From: Silene conica
Taxonomy: Eukaryota; Streptophyta; Magnoliopsida; Caryophyllales; Caryophyllaceae
Reading direction: 5' to 3'
NCBI GenBank assembly: GCA_029255685.2
Contig: CM055312.2
Location: 79,800,369 to 79,864,368, forward strand
Length of the DNA: 64,000 bases
A model generated the notes under the pieces. The model was not told where the DNA came from. It was given only the letters and a program-made list of their open reading frames with translations, and did not search any database. Below are positions 21,946 to 33,978 of the stretch, piece after piece; position 1 is the stretch's first letter; each line of letters starts with the position of its first letter. The position numbers and the translations under genes are program-made.

Positions 21946-22618
21946 TCTTTTTTCTATCCTCATCGCTACGCTCGAGCCCTATCTATTTTCCTTGTTTTTC
22001 TATGTCAGACGTATCTCCTCTCCATGTGGTCAGCGACATGGGTGAAGAACGAGAGTGAGAGGATGAGGTAACGAGGTCGACTAACAAGAAGAGGGAATTA
22101 AAAAGGCTTGAGTCTTTTCAACCTTGGCAGTCGAGTAGCTTCTTTATGCCCCTTTCACTAACGTTCGAGCACTTTATACATCTTGTTAACAAGGAGAGGG
22201 ATGAAATGCGACTGTAAAGAAGAGAGAAAAAAGACTCGACTAACAGGAGAGAAGATATCCCGAAGGGAGGAGAGTCGGAGACTGAGGAAATTCATTTGGC
22301 TCGACCAGCGGGAGAGGAATGAAATCCTTGACCGTAAATGAGAGGGGAAAAGAGAAGAAGAAGAGGGAAATCACTTTATTCTTCTTCACCCTCGAGCATA
22401 ACGAACATTAATTTTTGAGAGTAGTATTTCTTGCTTAAATTAAGACATTTTAGAAACTTTTTTTCGTTCTCGTCTATTATAATTTGTTGTGAAAGCCAAC
22501 TTAAGTTAAGACGGTCTTCAATACTATGATAGTGTGAATGATAAAAACTGATATACATGTATGATTAAGTTGTTATAGTTATCATATATGTGGAGAAGAT
22601 TGATGATTATGCACACTT
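21946..22618. other. No recognisable gene
   Basis: Low-similarity sequence. A purine-rich part at 22050-22380 has loose internal repetition (ctcgactaacaggagag-like phrases about 170 bp apart). No start-to-stop frame of interest on either strand, and no terminal repeats found. Confidence 0.5.
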
Positions 22619-23111
22619 AGGCCTGCCAAACGAGTCGCTCAGGTAGGGTCGGGTTAGAATACAGGTCAGTCAAATAGGGGTCGAGTCATATGGGTATCTG
22701 GTCGGGTCGGAGAATACGGGCCGTAGAAAAGTTTATTACGTCTTATATTTTATCATTTTTAGCTGACAAAACATACATCTAAAATTAAATCACATTTTAT
22801 ATTAATAATATTATTATATCCATTATTTTAATAATTATTTTATTTTTTAATGTTTTAAAAGTCATATAAAATTGACAAAGTTATTGTTTTAATTAAAATC
22901 TTAAAATTATATTTACTATTCAAATGTAATACAAAAATATTAATATTTTAATAATATTTGGGTTGGGTCGAATTTCAATCATAATACAACGGGTTATTTT
23001 GGGTTCGGGTTATTTCATATTGCGGGTCAAGATTTACGGGTCTTGGACCCATAAAAACCGGATCAGATCAAGTCGGGTTTACGGGCCGAGTCATGTTTTG
23101 ACGGGTCTAAA
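22619..23111. mobile_element. hAT-type MITE, TSD gcacactta
   Basis: The left end reads aggcctgccaaacgag, the right end ttttgacgggtctaaa. gcacactta flanks both sides (22611-22619 and 23112-23120). Subterminal parts are full of GGGTCGGGTT-like pentamer motifs on the left and inverted versions on the right around an AT-rich centre, as in the other hAT-type MITEs of this window. Confidence 0.75.
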
Positions 23112-23342
23112 GCACACTTAACATTTTTTATTGATTTTCTTAATCCTTCTTTTATTTTCCGAGAACATCAAATTTAACAATATATCCTTAAAAATATTTT
23201 TTTCCCATCCTATATTTATGATCTTGGGCTTAAATTGATTTGGGAAGCAAATGTATATACTTGCCAATTTTTATTTTGCGATTCTAAATTCGCTAGCTAA
23301 AACTGCTTATGGGTGAATACTTTAGTGATCCATCAATATGTT

Positions 23343-23431
23343 ACCCCTCCGTCTCAATTATATGTTTACCTTTGGTTAAAATAGAACTCAAAACTTAGAA
23401 AAAAAGTAAATAAATGACTGGTATGGAGTAT
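23343..23431. mobile_element. Short degenerate Stowaway-like MITE
   Basis: The left end taCCCCTCCGTCTCAATTAT and the right end gactggtatggagta are imperfect inverted copies bounded by TA. Only about 90 bp remain between them. Degenerate, so tentative. Confidence 0.4.
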
Positions 23432-25370
23432 ATGTAAATTATTTTGGTTTAATGTTGCATGTCATTATTGAAAGAGTTTATGGTTAACGCACTGAGCCAA
23501 CATTTTAATTTTAATTTAAAGTATATCATTTACATAAAATGCTATATACATATTACTACAGTGAAAATATAAAATTGTAAAATTTCATCTATACATGCCC
23601 TTACAACTTTATACGAGTTCTAAACTAATTTAAATATAAGTAAAAATATAAAGAAATTGTTAGAGTTCTTAGGTTTCACAAATTCTCGTCTAAAAGAGCA
23701 CTATCAACATCATATACAAAGTCTTAGTGATTTTCAATTTTTGATCACAAGGTCATTTAAGTGTATTCGTGTTAACCCTTCAAAAAAAAAAGTGTATTCG
23801 TGTTAAAATCGGTTTGAGCTCGAAATCGATATAGTGTGAGTAGGAGAGTATGGAGGGTACACGCTCATATAATCGAAATTATCGAGTTCATGGTTAAAGT
23901 TAGCAAGCAAAGGGACACTATTTTAGAGTATTGTCGTATTATGCCCCTATCAGAGTTATATACTCGGGACATAATACTACGACAACACTATTTTAAAGTT
24001 GACTTTTAAGACTATAGGGTCGAAGTACTCTAAGGAAAACGTGCTTAGTGTGATTCGGTTGGGTGTATTATACCGTGTTATATTGTTTTCATTTATGTGT
24101 TTTAGTGCCTTTGCTTTGTATTAGTTACTAGTTTGTAATCTTGTAATAGAAAAAGTACATCACACAAGTGGTATATAATTGTCCCGTCTTAAATTTAAGA
24201 CGGATAAAATCGTTTTAAGAAAACTTACTACTTAGGTTAAGACGATTAGACGATAATAATACAATATAGTAAACTAGTTTTAATCCCGTGCAAATAATGC
24301 ACGGGTGATTTTTAAATTCGTGCAAAAAAATATTGGTGATAACGGTTACCTTTCTATAAAATTATTTTTGTTTTTGAGTAATTTCTTTTTTTTAGAAAAA
24401 ATTGTTTAAAACGATTTCGGCATTTCAGATTTTTTAAAAGATGATTTGAATGACATAAAATAACTTGATAATAATTGACTCAAAAATAACTCGAACCTTA
24501 AATAACCCGGATCGATCAAATAAGCCGACTTGATTGTCCCTTTTACCAGGTCTAGGGAGGGGGTTCAACAATTTTGTTTTTACGTTATTATTTTGCCTAA
24601 AATTAGTAGTAAAAGTAATTATACTATCAACCTTCACTTGCCCGTACCCCAATGTTAATCGTAGTTATCACATTATCGATAACCCATCCATTTTTTCATA
24701 TAATCAAACTCAACCAACCGTTTATTTTCATATTATCAATAACTCATCCGTGTATATGAATTACAGAGTACTTTTGTACCTTGAAGACTGAAACAAATCG
24801 CATTTTTTTTATAATAAATAATATATTTCGTAATATTTTGTAATATCCAGGTTGTAATTTTTTTTTAAAATATTATATTGGTATATCATAGAAAACATTT
24901 TAACTTTTTCCGTGAAGAAAATTATTTAATTTGTAATTTTTTGAATGTTTATATTGTATTGTATTAGTAATAAAAAATGTATAGTGTATGATGTTGCATA
25001 GTTTATGTTATTAAATTTGGAAAGTTATTTTTCAACTTTAAAATCAAGAACCAATAGAAACTCTTCATTTTCTATTCCTTTTATAGTAAAGGGATGAGAA
25101 ATGTTGTAAAATGGAAAATGAGTGAAAAATTATTGGGTTGATGACCTAGATTTTGACATTTTGCTTGAGATGGTGAAAAGGGGTTTAAGAAGGGTCCAGA
25201 TAATTAATATGAATTTAAGAGAAAAATTTTGGTAACCTCACTCTTACTTTTTTTATTTATTATTTACTAACACGTTATAAATAAGTTATTTTTGTAATTT
25301 TGATAAAATAAAAACTATTTCAATATGTTTAGTACATATAGCTAAAAAAATTACTCCGTATTAAATAATA
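23432..25370. other. AT-rich intergenic sequence without a gene
   Basis: No credible coding frame. A self-complementary motif cccgtgcaaataatgcacgg at about 24283-24302 and the ctattccttttatagtaaag motif near 25071 may be the two ends of an old unclassified repeat. The (t)taagacgg motif pair near 24190-24245 is another common repeat fragment. Confidence 0.5.
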
Positions 25371-25670
25371 CTCCCCCTATTCAAGATAATAGGCCCATTG
25401 TCTATTTTCGTCTATTCACAATAATGTCCCATTGTCCAATTTTGGTAAATGTTTACACTTATTTTAATCACTTTCACTCACAACAATACCCCAACTTACC
25501 CCCCAACTCACAACAATACCCCAACTTATTTTATTCACCTCTACTCACAATAATAATCAATAGTATCTTCCCTCTCTCCAATCTTTCCCCATTACTTTAC
25601 AATAAACAATTGATTTCCTTAATATTTGTGTCAAACACACAATGAAACGTTTATCGTGAATAGGAGGGAG
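25371..25670. mobile_element. Stowaway MITE, 300 bp, TSD ta
   Basis: Ends CTCCCCCTATTCA and TGAATAGGAGGGAG are inverted repeats with TA on both sides (25369-25370, 25671-25672). The CTCCCTCC-type end is diagnostic for Stowaway (Tc1/mariner-derived) elements. The interior repeats caacaataccccaactta twice. Confidence 0.9.
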
Positions 25671-25753
25671 TAATATTTAAATTTTAAAAAGTAAAAAGAC
25701 TATTTTATTGACAATATATAAAAATTACTGAAAACATGATTCAAGATATATTA

Positions 25754-26523
25754 GAGCAATAGCAATAGTGGTTTTTCGTCTTGGGGTTGTCACTAAGAAC
25801 TCTTAAAAGAAAGTTCTTCTACTGCAAGTAAAAGTTTGTTCCTAATTCTAAGAACCGAGTTCTAAAATAAAAACTCAGTTTGTACGTATTGAAATTTGAA
25901 ACGTATTTAATATAGGGATATTTCATAGGAATAATCCAACCTATGTCTCATCTTCTCATATTAATCCATACTAACGATTAACTAAGAAAAATCCAACCTA
26001 TAACCTCATTTATCTTTCATTGAACTTTGACTATTTTTAAACTCTTATTATCGGTAGATTAGCATGTCACCTTCACTTACTTTTTGTCCAGGAAGAAGGA
26101 AAAACAAAAAGTAAGTCAAGGTGACGTGCTTGCTTATCGAAAATAAGAGTTCAAAAATAGACAAAGTTCAATGAAAGATAATTGAGGTCATAGGTTGGAT
26201 TTTTCTCAGTTAATCGTTAGAAGGGATTAATATGAGAAGATGAGGTATAGGTTGGATTATTCTTATGAAATAACCCTTTAATATATTCTTGAAAAATGTT
26301 AATAACCAATTAAATTTAAATAATTCCTATTTTCAATTAAAAAATAATAATGCATTAATTATACTCATTTAATGAAAAAGTAGGATAGTGAATTGTGAGA
26401 TCCATTTAAAAACTTTATTTAAAGATCATCTATTGTAGATAAAAGTTCTTAAATATTGGAACTAGTGAAAAATGACATGACATAAGAAGAACTCTATATA
26501 AAGTTCTTCTATTGCTATTGCTC
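25754..26523. mobile_element. Tourist-like MITE, 770 bp, TSD tta
   Basis: Terminal inverted repeats GAGCAATAGCAATAG and CTATTGCTATTGCTC are flanked by tta (25751-25753, 26524-26526), as for PIF/Harbinger-derived MITEs. It contains another complete MITE at 25915-26276, so its own length before that insertion was about 400 bp. Confidence 0.88.
25915..26276. mobile_element. Foldback Mutator-type MITE, 362 bp, TSD tttaatata
   Basis: The whole element is an inverted repeat: GGGATATTTCATAGGAATAA on the left pairs with its near complement on the right, and arms of roughly 165 bp meet at a short centre around 26085-26115. The exact 9-bp repeat tttaatata (25906-25914 and 26277-26285) marks the insertion and is the length used by Mutator-like elements. 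Inserted within the Tourist-like MITE. Confidence 0.9.
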
Positions 26524-26558
26524 TTAATGTGCTTACATAGAAATTTAAAAAACATTAA

Positions 26559-26978
26559 GGCCCTGTTCTTTTGGACTGAAACTTAACTTAACTGAACTGA
26601 ACTGAACTTATAGGATCTGAACTGAACTGAACTGAACTTATAGGAATTGAATTGAACTTATAGGAACTGAACTTAACTGAACTTATAGGAACTGAACTGA
26701 ACTGAACTTATAGGAACTGAATTGAACTTATAGGAACTGAACTGAACTGAACTGAACTTATAGGAACTGAACTGAACTTATAGGAACTGAACTGAACTGA
26801 ACTTATAGGATCTGAACTTAACTTAACTTATAGGATCTGAACTGAACTTATAAAATCCGAACTTAATTAACTTTATTTTAATTTAAGTTAACTATTATTA
26901 TTATTATTATTGTTATTATTGTTGTTATTATTATTATTATTGTTATTATTATTGTTGTTGTTGTTGTTGTTATTATTA

Positions 26979-27063
<85 letters not shown>

Positions 27064-27752
27064 CCAATAGATGACATTGATAAAAAAAAATTAGTTTAAA
27101 ATATTTTCAACTTTATATATAATGGTTTGTTCATAGTTCATACATTATACTACAATTACATTACGATAAAAAATAATTCACTATTACAATTTTCTCTAAC
27201 CATTTATTTTCTCTAACAATGGTGATGAAGAAACTGATTAATGGGAGAGTGACAATTGGTGAGGGTGAGGGCGTCATATGATGAGTTGTTGTTTTTTGGT
27301 ATTAATGAGGGTGATAGTTTGACATTAATTAGAGAGTAAAAGACGGGTAAATTATTAATGAGTTGTTTTTTTATAGATGACGTGTATCGAATAATTAAAA
27401 CGAAATGTTTGTATCGATTGTTAAAAATAATACTTCGTATATAACTTTTCTTAATTGAGTTTATATGAACTGAACTTATAGGAACTGAACTGAACTGAAC
27501 TGAACTTATAGGAACTGAACTGGATTGAACTGAACTGAACTGAACTTATAGGAACTGAACTGAACTGAACTGAACTTATAGGAACTGAACTGAACTTATA
27601 GGAACTGAACTGAACTGAACTTATAGGATCTGAACTGAACTGAACTTACAGGAACTGAACTCAACTTATAGGAACTGAACTGAACTGAACTGAACTTATA
27701 AGATCTGAAGTGAACTTAAGTTAAGTGACTTGAAGTCCAAAAGAACAGGGCC
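26559..27752. mobile_element. PIF/Harbinger-type non-autonomous element, TSD taa
   Basis: TIR GGCCCTGTTCTTTTGGACT at the left and its inverse at the right; taa at 26556-26558 and 27753-27755. Both flanks consist of ctgaactgaacttatagga arrays, and the centre holds a long (TTA)n tract. The TIR start equals that of the element at 8832, which carries a transposase remnant. No coding frame here. Confidence 0.93.
26886..27061. repeat. (TTA)n / (TTG)n microsatellite
   Basis: About 175 bp of trinucleotide repeat, mostly TTA with TTG interruptions, in the centre of the Harbinger-type element. The related element at 8832 has an (AAT)n tract in the comparable place. Confidence 0.95.
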
Positions 27753-28350
27753 TAAATACTAAGAAAAAATGCACTTAATATTGATTCTAGTTACAGAAGT
27801 TTGGTCAAATATGTTCAATGAGATCATTTTTCAGAGCGATATGAGTGACACGATCACGAATCTCGCATGACGTAGATCAATAACATAGTGACACATGTAA
27901 GGTCACCACATTATTTCAAGGTCACAAATTGACGTTGAAATCTCCAAGGTCGCCAAAATTAATACAAAGTCACTAAAATTACTCCGTTAATTATGTTATT
28001 AACATGACCAACAAGGTCGCGACCTTTCTATCGACCTTACCCGGGAATGATCTAAGGAAAAGTGAGTAGCCCAAGGGTAGTTTTATACCCTAAAGATTTA
28101 GGTACGCCTTGGTCCATGGTGGATGGTGACAGTATTATTGAGACTTTTTGTTTTTGCTGCTATATTAGGTATGCTTTGTATTTGCGGTATCATTGAGACT
28201 GTTTAAAAAAAGACTGGTAGACGAACTTGTCTTCTATGATAATTGATAATGTTTGTTTTGTCTGAATGTCAGAATGTCAGAATTTCCAAATCTGAATTTC
28301 AGTAAAATAAACCTCTATTAATTGGTTCATACCCCCCCCCAAAATATCCC
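27753..28350. other. Upstream region of the ILR1-like gene
   Basis: Contains no gene. A ccccccccccaaaa run precedes the start codon at 28351. No TATA box can be named with confidence. Promoter and 5' UTR of the hydrolase gene are expected here. Confidence 0.5.
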
Positions 28351-31300
28351 ATGAAACTTGTGAGTATGTCACTCTTCAATAATTACTATGCTCCTCCATT
28401 CTTATTATTCACCTTTGTGTTGACTATTTTTACTGCTTCTGCCATTTGCAGCAGTCTCAATTTAGATGAAAATTACTCAGATAAGTTACTAGATGAAGCA
28501 AAAAAGGATAAGGATTGGTTAGTTTCTATAAGGAGAAAAATCCATGAAAACCCAGAACTCAGCTTTCACGAACGCAAAACCAGTGCTCTTATTAGGACTG
28601 AACTTGATAAACTTGGTATTCCTTATGAATACCCATTTGCACAAACGGGTCTTGTTGCTGTCATCGGCACTGGGTCTTCGCCTATTGTTGCTCTCAGGGC
28701 AGAAATGGATGCTCTCCCTTTACAGGTTCATATCTCTTTTTTATGATACTCTATTCGGTTATCTGGACTCAGAGTTTGTTGTTTAGTGGCGGAGTCGGGA
28801 TTTGAAGTTTCAAACCGTGAAAATATAGATTGATATTTAGTTGTGGGTTTTGTACAGATATCTGTTACTGATTCATTGAATTGTGCAGTAATATTAGCAA
28901 AAAGTTAATTGATGTGAATGAGTTAGTTTCCAATTCAGTGGGAACTCTGTGAAGTAGACAACCGTACATCTGACCGTTTAATTCTCGATAGGCGTTGTGG
29001 TAATGTTAAAATATTGGCGAGAAATCAAGAAGAAAGAAATGACGATTTCAGAAGGATTAAACCAGTATTTGTATAACATAGATATTGTTGTTAGCAATTT
29101 AGGCTAATATCATTTCTGTATACTTGAGAATAGGAGCTTGTAGATTGGGAACATAAGAGCAAAATCGATGGTAAAATGCACGGCTGTGGACACGATGCTC
29201 ATACAACAATGCTCCTTGGTGCTGCTAAATTGTTGAATCAACGCAAGGATACTCTCCAGGTTGGTTTTCATCTATAACTAATTAACTACTATACTCATAT
29301 GCTTTCTGTATTTCTGTTTGATGGATTTGCTGGTGATTGCTGTTTGATTACTGATTTAGTGCATTCATTTATCCTGGCTGCATTTGATAACTAGCTTATG
29401 CCGATAACCACTTTTCAGTAGTTTCTTAGATACGGAAAATAATAAGCCGTGTATATTCTTTTAATGTTTTTACTGTATATTAATTTTTCAATGCTGGCGT
29501 TCATTCTTTGAAAGGTACTAGCAAATAGCGAGGTAATGCATATTGTATGTAGTATGTACGCAGCCTTAACCTTGAGTTATCAACATCCAAAGACTGTTTC
29601 AGGATGCTCCATTAAATCGTTTTGCTTTATGGCGACTCTTTGGCTCCATTAGAGATTGAAACATTCCATGCTGCCGTATATCATACATTGCCTCCAAATA
29701 ATTCAGTCTAATCCGATAAATCTGATAATGTATAATCTTTGTAAAGGGAACTGTCCGATTGCTTTTCCAACCTGCTGAAGAGGAAGGAGCAGGTGCATCC
29801 TTCATGATAAAGGACGGGGCTCTCGGCACAGCCCAAGCAATCTTTGGAATGCATGTGGATTTTCTCATTCCTACTGGAACCATATCGTGTATTTCCGGGC
29901 CTCATCTAGCAGGTGTGAGCTCATTCACTGTAAGAATTGAAGGTGAAGGTGGGCATGCTGCTAGCCCTCATTTTACTATCGATCCCGTTGCGTCTTCGTC
30001 ATCCATTATTTTGAGCTTACAGCAAATTATTTCAAGAGAAGCAGATCCCCTGTCAAGCCATGTATGTATTTCCTTGCCTGCATTATGGTACTACGGAAGG
30101 AACCCTGATTGCTTTAATATATTAGCTTAGTGGCTTTCGATGAGTACCCTATATTTAGTGCCAAAAAGTAGGGGTGGTAAAAAGTATACGATACGGTTTT
30201 ATAATACAGATACGATACGGTCTATGGTTTGAATTATACGGATTTCCGTATATACGATACGGAAATCCGTGTATACAAAACCGTACCGTATATACGGCTT
30301 TCGTCACAGTTTGAAAGTTTTGTATAAAAAATTTTTAAAAAAGCAAAGTTCAACTTTCAACTACCACGGTTAACGTCTTTTTGTGACTTATTTTACTAAC
30401 TTATCTCAATAAATAAAAAATTAATCCTTCGTCAAATGTAAACATGTTAGATGCAATTATTAGCCCTTGAATAACTACCATGTTTAACTGGCCATTTCTC
30501 ACAAAACCGTATCCGTATATAAAGATTCCGTACACGGTTTTTCCGGCTACCCGAAAACCGTATATATGGTTAAACCGTATCGGATCCGTATAGTCATTTT
30601 TGCGATATTTAAAACTGTATACCCGATACGGTTTTCAAAACCATACCGGATATACGGTTTTGCTCACCCCTGCCAAAAGGTACTGCCTCCGTTCACATCA
30701 AATTCACTACATTTAAACCCTCGTAAATGCAAATTAAGTCTTTTGGATTTGGGTGGTGGTGCTGAGTTCAGACAGAGTTTCCACTCTCTGATAACAAAGA
30801 GGATGTTTCTGCCAAACTGCGAACCACATCCTGAAAAGTGCATGAACAATTTAGTTTTCGAAATGAATATTGAATAGTCATAAACACAAATGAATGAGCC
30901 ATTGTAGTTGAATCCATTATACTCCAAAGCTCAAAAGGGTTTGGATCTTTTTGGTTCATCAGAAACAGGAAAAGTTCCAAGGATAATAGATCTTTATAGC
31001 AATCAACAGTTAGTCAAAAATTGGCGGTAAACGAGGCTAACAACTAGCTTTCTTCAGGTACTCTCTGTAACTTATGTCAAAGGCGGTACATCTTTCAACA
31101 TAATTCCATCTTTTGTTGAATTTGGAGGGACAATTAGGAGTGTTACAAATGAAGGTCTTCTCTGGCTTCAGCAGAGATTGGTAGAGGTACATGTTTTCTT
31201 TTTTTCCTTGTACGCCAATCTTGCAAAACAGATAATCTAATTTTCTGTGGGTGTACGGTGTACCTCTTAAGATAAGCTCCTGCATCAGTGCATCATCAGT

Positions 31301-31834
31301 ACATTATGGATCTTATGCAAACGGTCTCCATGTGTTGTTAACTGAACTCAATCTAAAAATCCGATCTGACTGACCCATTTGCCCTGTCTAATACCTGTAA
31401 TGTACATTAATTAGGCCAACTTTAAGGCTGAGATGTTTTTTATACTTTTGCAGGTAGTCAAGAATGGAGCAAATGCACATAGATGTCAGGCGCACGTGGT
31501 GTTTGACGGTGAAGACAACCCATCTTATCCAGCAACCATCAATGACGATACTTTATATCATCACGTGAAAATAATGGGGGATATTCTACTAGGCCCCAAA
31601 AATGTGTTACCAGGGAAGGTGGTAATGGCAGCTGAAGACTTCTCCTTTTACCAACAAATGATCCCTGGAATCATGATCGGTATTGGCATCAGAAATGAGA
31701 CAGTCGGGTCTATACACTCCCCTCATTCTCCTCACTTCTTCCTCGATGAGGATGTTCTTCCTATCGGAGCAGCCTCACATGCCATGTTTGCGGAGACTTA
31801 CATCAAACAACTCCTTAATACTGATGTGATGTAA
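28351..31834 (+). CDS. IAA-amino acid hydrolase ILR1-like (M20 peptidase), 5 exons
   Basis: Exons: 28351-28725, 29134-29259, 29747-30061, 31058-31186 and 31454-31834. All introns are GT-AG in phase 0, giving 441 residues, the usual length. The family releases free auxin from amino-acid conjugates in the endoplasmic reticulum. Residues 16-33 form a hydrophobic signal peptide ([18 protein letters not shown]). The metal-binding set is visible: Cys143 and His145 in GCGHDAHTT, the Glu178-Glu180 cluster in [10 protein letters not shown], His203 in GMHVDF, and the C-terminal His in [15 protein letters not shown]. The dimerisation domain starts near [16 protein letters not shown]. The protein ends [10 protein letters not shown] without a KDEL/HDEL-type retention signal, unlike several family members. 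Intron 3 carries a hAT-type MITE. A second Met six codons in (28366) is possible. The exact paralogue (ILR1, ILL) cannot be told. Confidence 0.93.
30170..30671. mobile_element. hAT-type MITE in intron 3 of the ILR1-like gene
   Basis: Ends aggggtggtaaaa and gctcacccct are inverted. Flanks gccaaaaag (left) and gccaaaagg (right) are a nearly intact 8-9-bp duplication. Subterminal sequence is rich in ATACGGTTT/ACCGTAT motifs pointing inwards. It lies wholly in the intron, so splicing sites are untouched. Confidence 0.8.
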
Positions 31835-32096
31835 TTTGTTTAACTGTACAAACCTGAGACAATAAGACACATAATTTTATTTGAATGGAGGGAGTACTCA
31901 ATTTGCGCGGGTAAATATGTGAAGCATTCTTGTCAAACTTGTCATGTATTCTCTTACAGGATCATATTCATCCTTTTGTGGCCCTCTTCGTGTTTCTTCA
32001 ATCACTTGTTGTTTGCTCTTTTCTTTGGCATAAAGGAAGGAAGGTGCTTATGCTCCCCATAGCCTCCTTAGTCGGGCCAATGGACAATCCTATTAG
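31835..32096 (+). other. 3' UTR region of the ILR1-like gene
   Basis: Follows the stop codon at 31832-31834. It holds a Stowaway-like end fragment (ggagggagta near 31887) and the left target duplication of the LINE-derived insertion (caatcctatta, 32085-32095). No other feature. Confidence 0.4.
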
Positions 32097-33526
32097 TTTT
32101 TTTTTTTTTTTTTTCACAGAGGCCTTCGCAAGGTTGTGAGCAACCTTGTTAAGGTTCCTTGGTATAAAACTAATACATAAGCGAAGAAGAGCATAAAAAC
32201 ACGATCTAATATCAAATAAAACGCCGAAAGTAACTAGTAGCCTCGGAACCACCATCTTCAATCACAACATTCTTGGAGGGACAGTCAACGCTTGACAAAG
32301 CACAGGTACAACCTTTACTCATCAGAAATCACGGAAACCAATAAACCCCTTGAACCATCAGATCCAAGAAGAGGGCACAAAGTGTACTTACGCCACAACG
32401 ACGTAGAAATAAAAAGGGGGACACAGATCGTGGAAGCCTATGCCAAGCGGAGCAAAAACTCCAACACTTTGGGAGCTACTCATAACAGGCAAGCAAGTAA
32501 TAAGCCGAAGTCCAAAACAACGAGCAAGGACAGATCTGACAAAAAGACAATCCACTTAAACAGCCCCATGACAGTCCTAAGAGGCCACATAAAGAAGGAC
32601 ACAACACACATCCAAAGTAGAAAAACTAAAGTCTTTATTATTTGAGTCTTTATTATTTGGCAAATAAGGAAACACGATTTATTCTGATAAACCATAATCA
32701 TAAACAACAACAACCACCGCAACTAAGCCCACCAAAACCACCACCACACAATCCGACTCCCACCTACCTTCCACGCCTTCCACGCCAACACCAAAGGTGA
32801 CACATCCAGCCACGCCAAAGCAGCCGCCCCCAACCACCCATGATCAACCTGGACAAAACCCGTACCCGAAAACCACCACGATCCCACCGACACAACCCAA
32901 CATAACAATGAGACTCCAAATTCCAAAACGAACCCCCCCATGACCATTGGTATACATGCAACCGACCACCACCGGAAGACAAGAGACCGACGAAAACGAA
33001 ACAAAGCAAGGGAATGATCGGCAGGAACCACCAGATCATCCCAAGAACCAAACCACAAAAACAACAAAGGATGGTCAAAACGGACCAACCAACAACAAAC
33101 AAAGAGGGTCTTACCAGGGATGGGGAAAGGGGCGAGGGAGAGGGGAACATCCCTGGGTTGCATGCACCACATTCAATGACAGGACAGAGGAACGGTGGAA
33201 CGGAACGACCTCAAAACCAAACCACACACCACATTCCCACCGCGCGCAACGTTACAGGCCAATAGAGGAACCTATCTCCGGCGACGGAAGAGAGAAACCG
33301 GCTAAGAAAAACGCACCAGATGCAAGTCACCACCAAGGGTTGAAAGGCACCGGAGACAGGTCAATAGAGGGACCCATCTCCGGCGAAGGAAGGAGGCTCA
33401 CGGATTTGGGTGGATTTGGGTGGCGGTGGTGGCTAAGCAAGAGTTAGGGTTTTTGATTTTTTTGGGATTTTTTGTTTCTCCTCTCTCCCCTCTCTCTAAA
33501 CAAGTCGGTATCCTATTTTTAATATG
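32097..33526 (-). mobile_element. Internally deleted LINE-derived element, TSD caatcctatta
   Basis: The 11-bp repeat caatcctatta at 32085-32095 and 33527-33537 flanks 1.43 kb. On the minus strand the segment ends in a poly(A) run (about 32098-32117). This is preceded by a frame reading SFIPRNLNKVAHNLAKAS, the end of the RNase H-like domain of plant L1-type LINEs. No reverse transcriptase is present. The 5' part is Pro/Trp-rich in all frames and resembles an untranslated leader. Either an internally deleted LINE copy or a non-autonomous relative. Confidence 0.7.
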
Positions 33527-33978
33527 CAATCCTATTAATTGTTTTAGGAATATAACTAATACTTTCTTCATTCTTTTTATATCACCTCATTTCTCCATTA
33601 TATGTGAGGAGTATTATATTGAAATGGGGTGATAAAAAAGAATAGTGGGAGTACTTAGACAATGAAAGGAGTACATATCTTGAATATCCCCTATGACATC
33701 TTCAACCTGGTGATGCTGTTGTTTCAAACATGCAATTTGGAGCACACAACTAAGGCAATCGGAAAGGATCTCCACATGTCGAAATTGCCTTCCAATTGCC
33801 CACTCCACAACCTACCTTATACCCAATACTTCAACCCCCACCCCCATTAAGAGTAACCCACCCTAGACATGCTACCATGTTTTCCTTCTAACTTGCATCA
33901 CCCTTAATCCTCACACACGAACAAGACCCCGTATTTTCAACCAGACGTACCGGGCGCGAGTTCTTGATAGCCTGCAAG

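Noticed and set aside
32723..33447. Overlapping 149-codon (minus) and 166-codon (plus) frames
   Set aside because: Both lie in the leader-like part of the LINE-derived element, overlap each other and show no domain.
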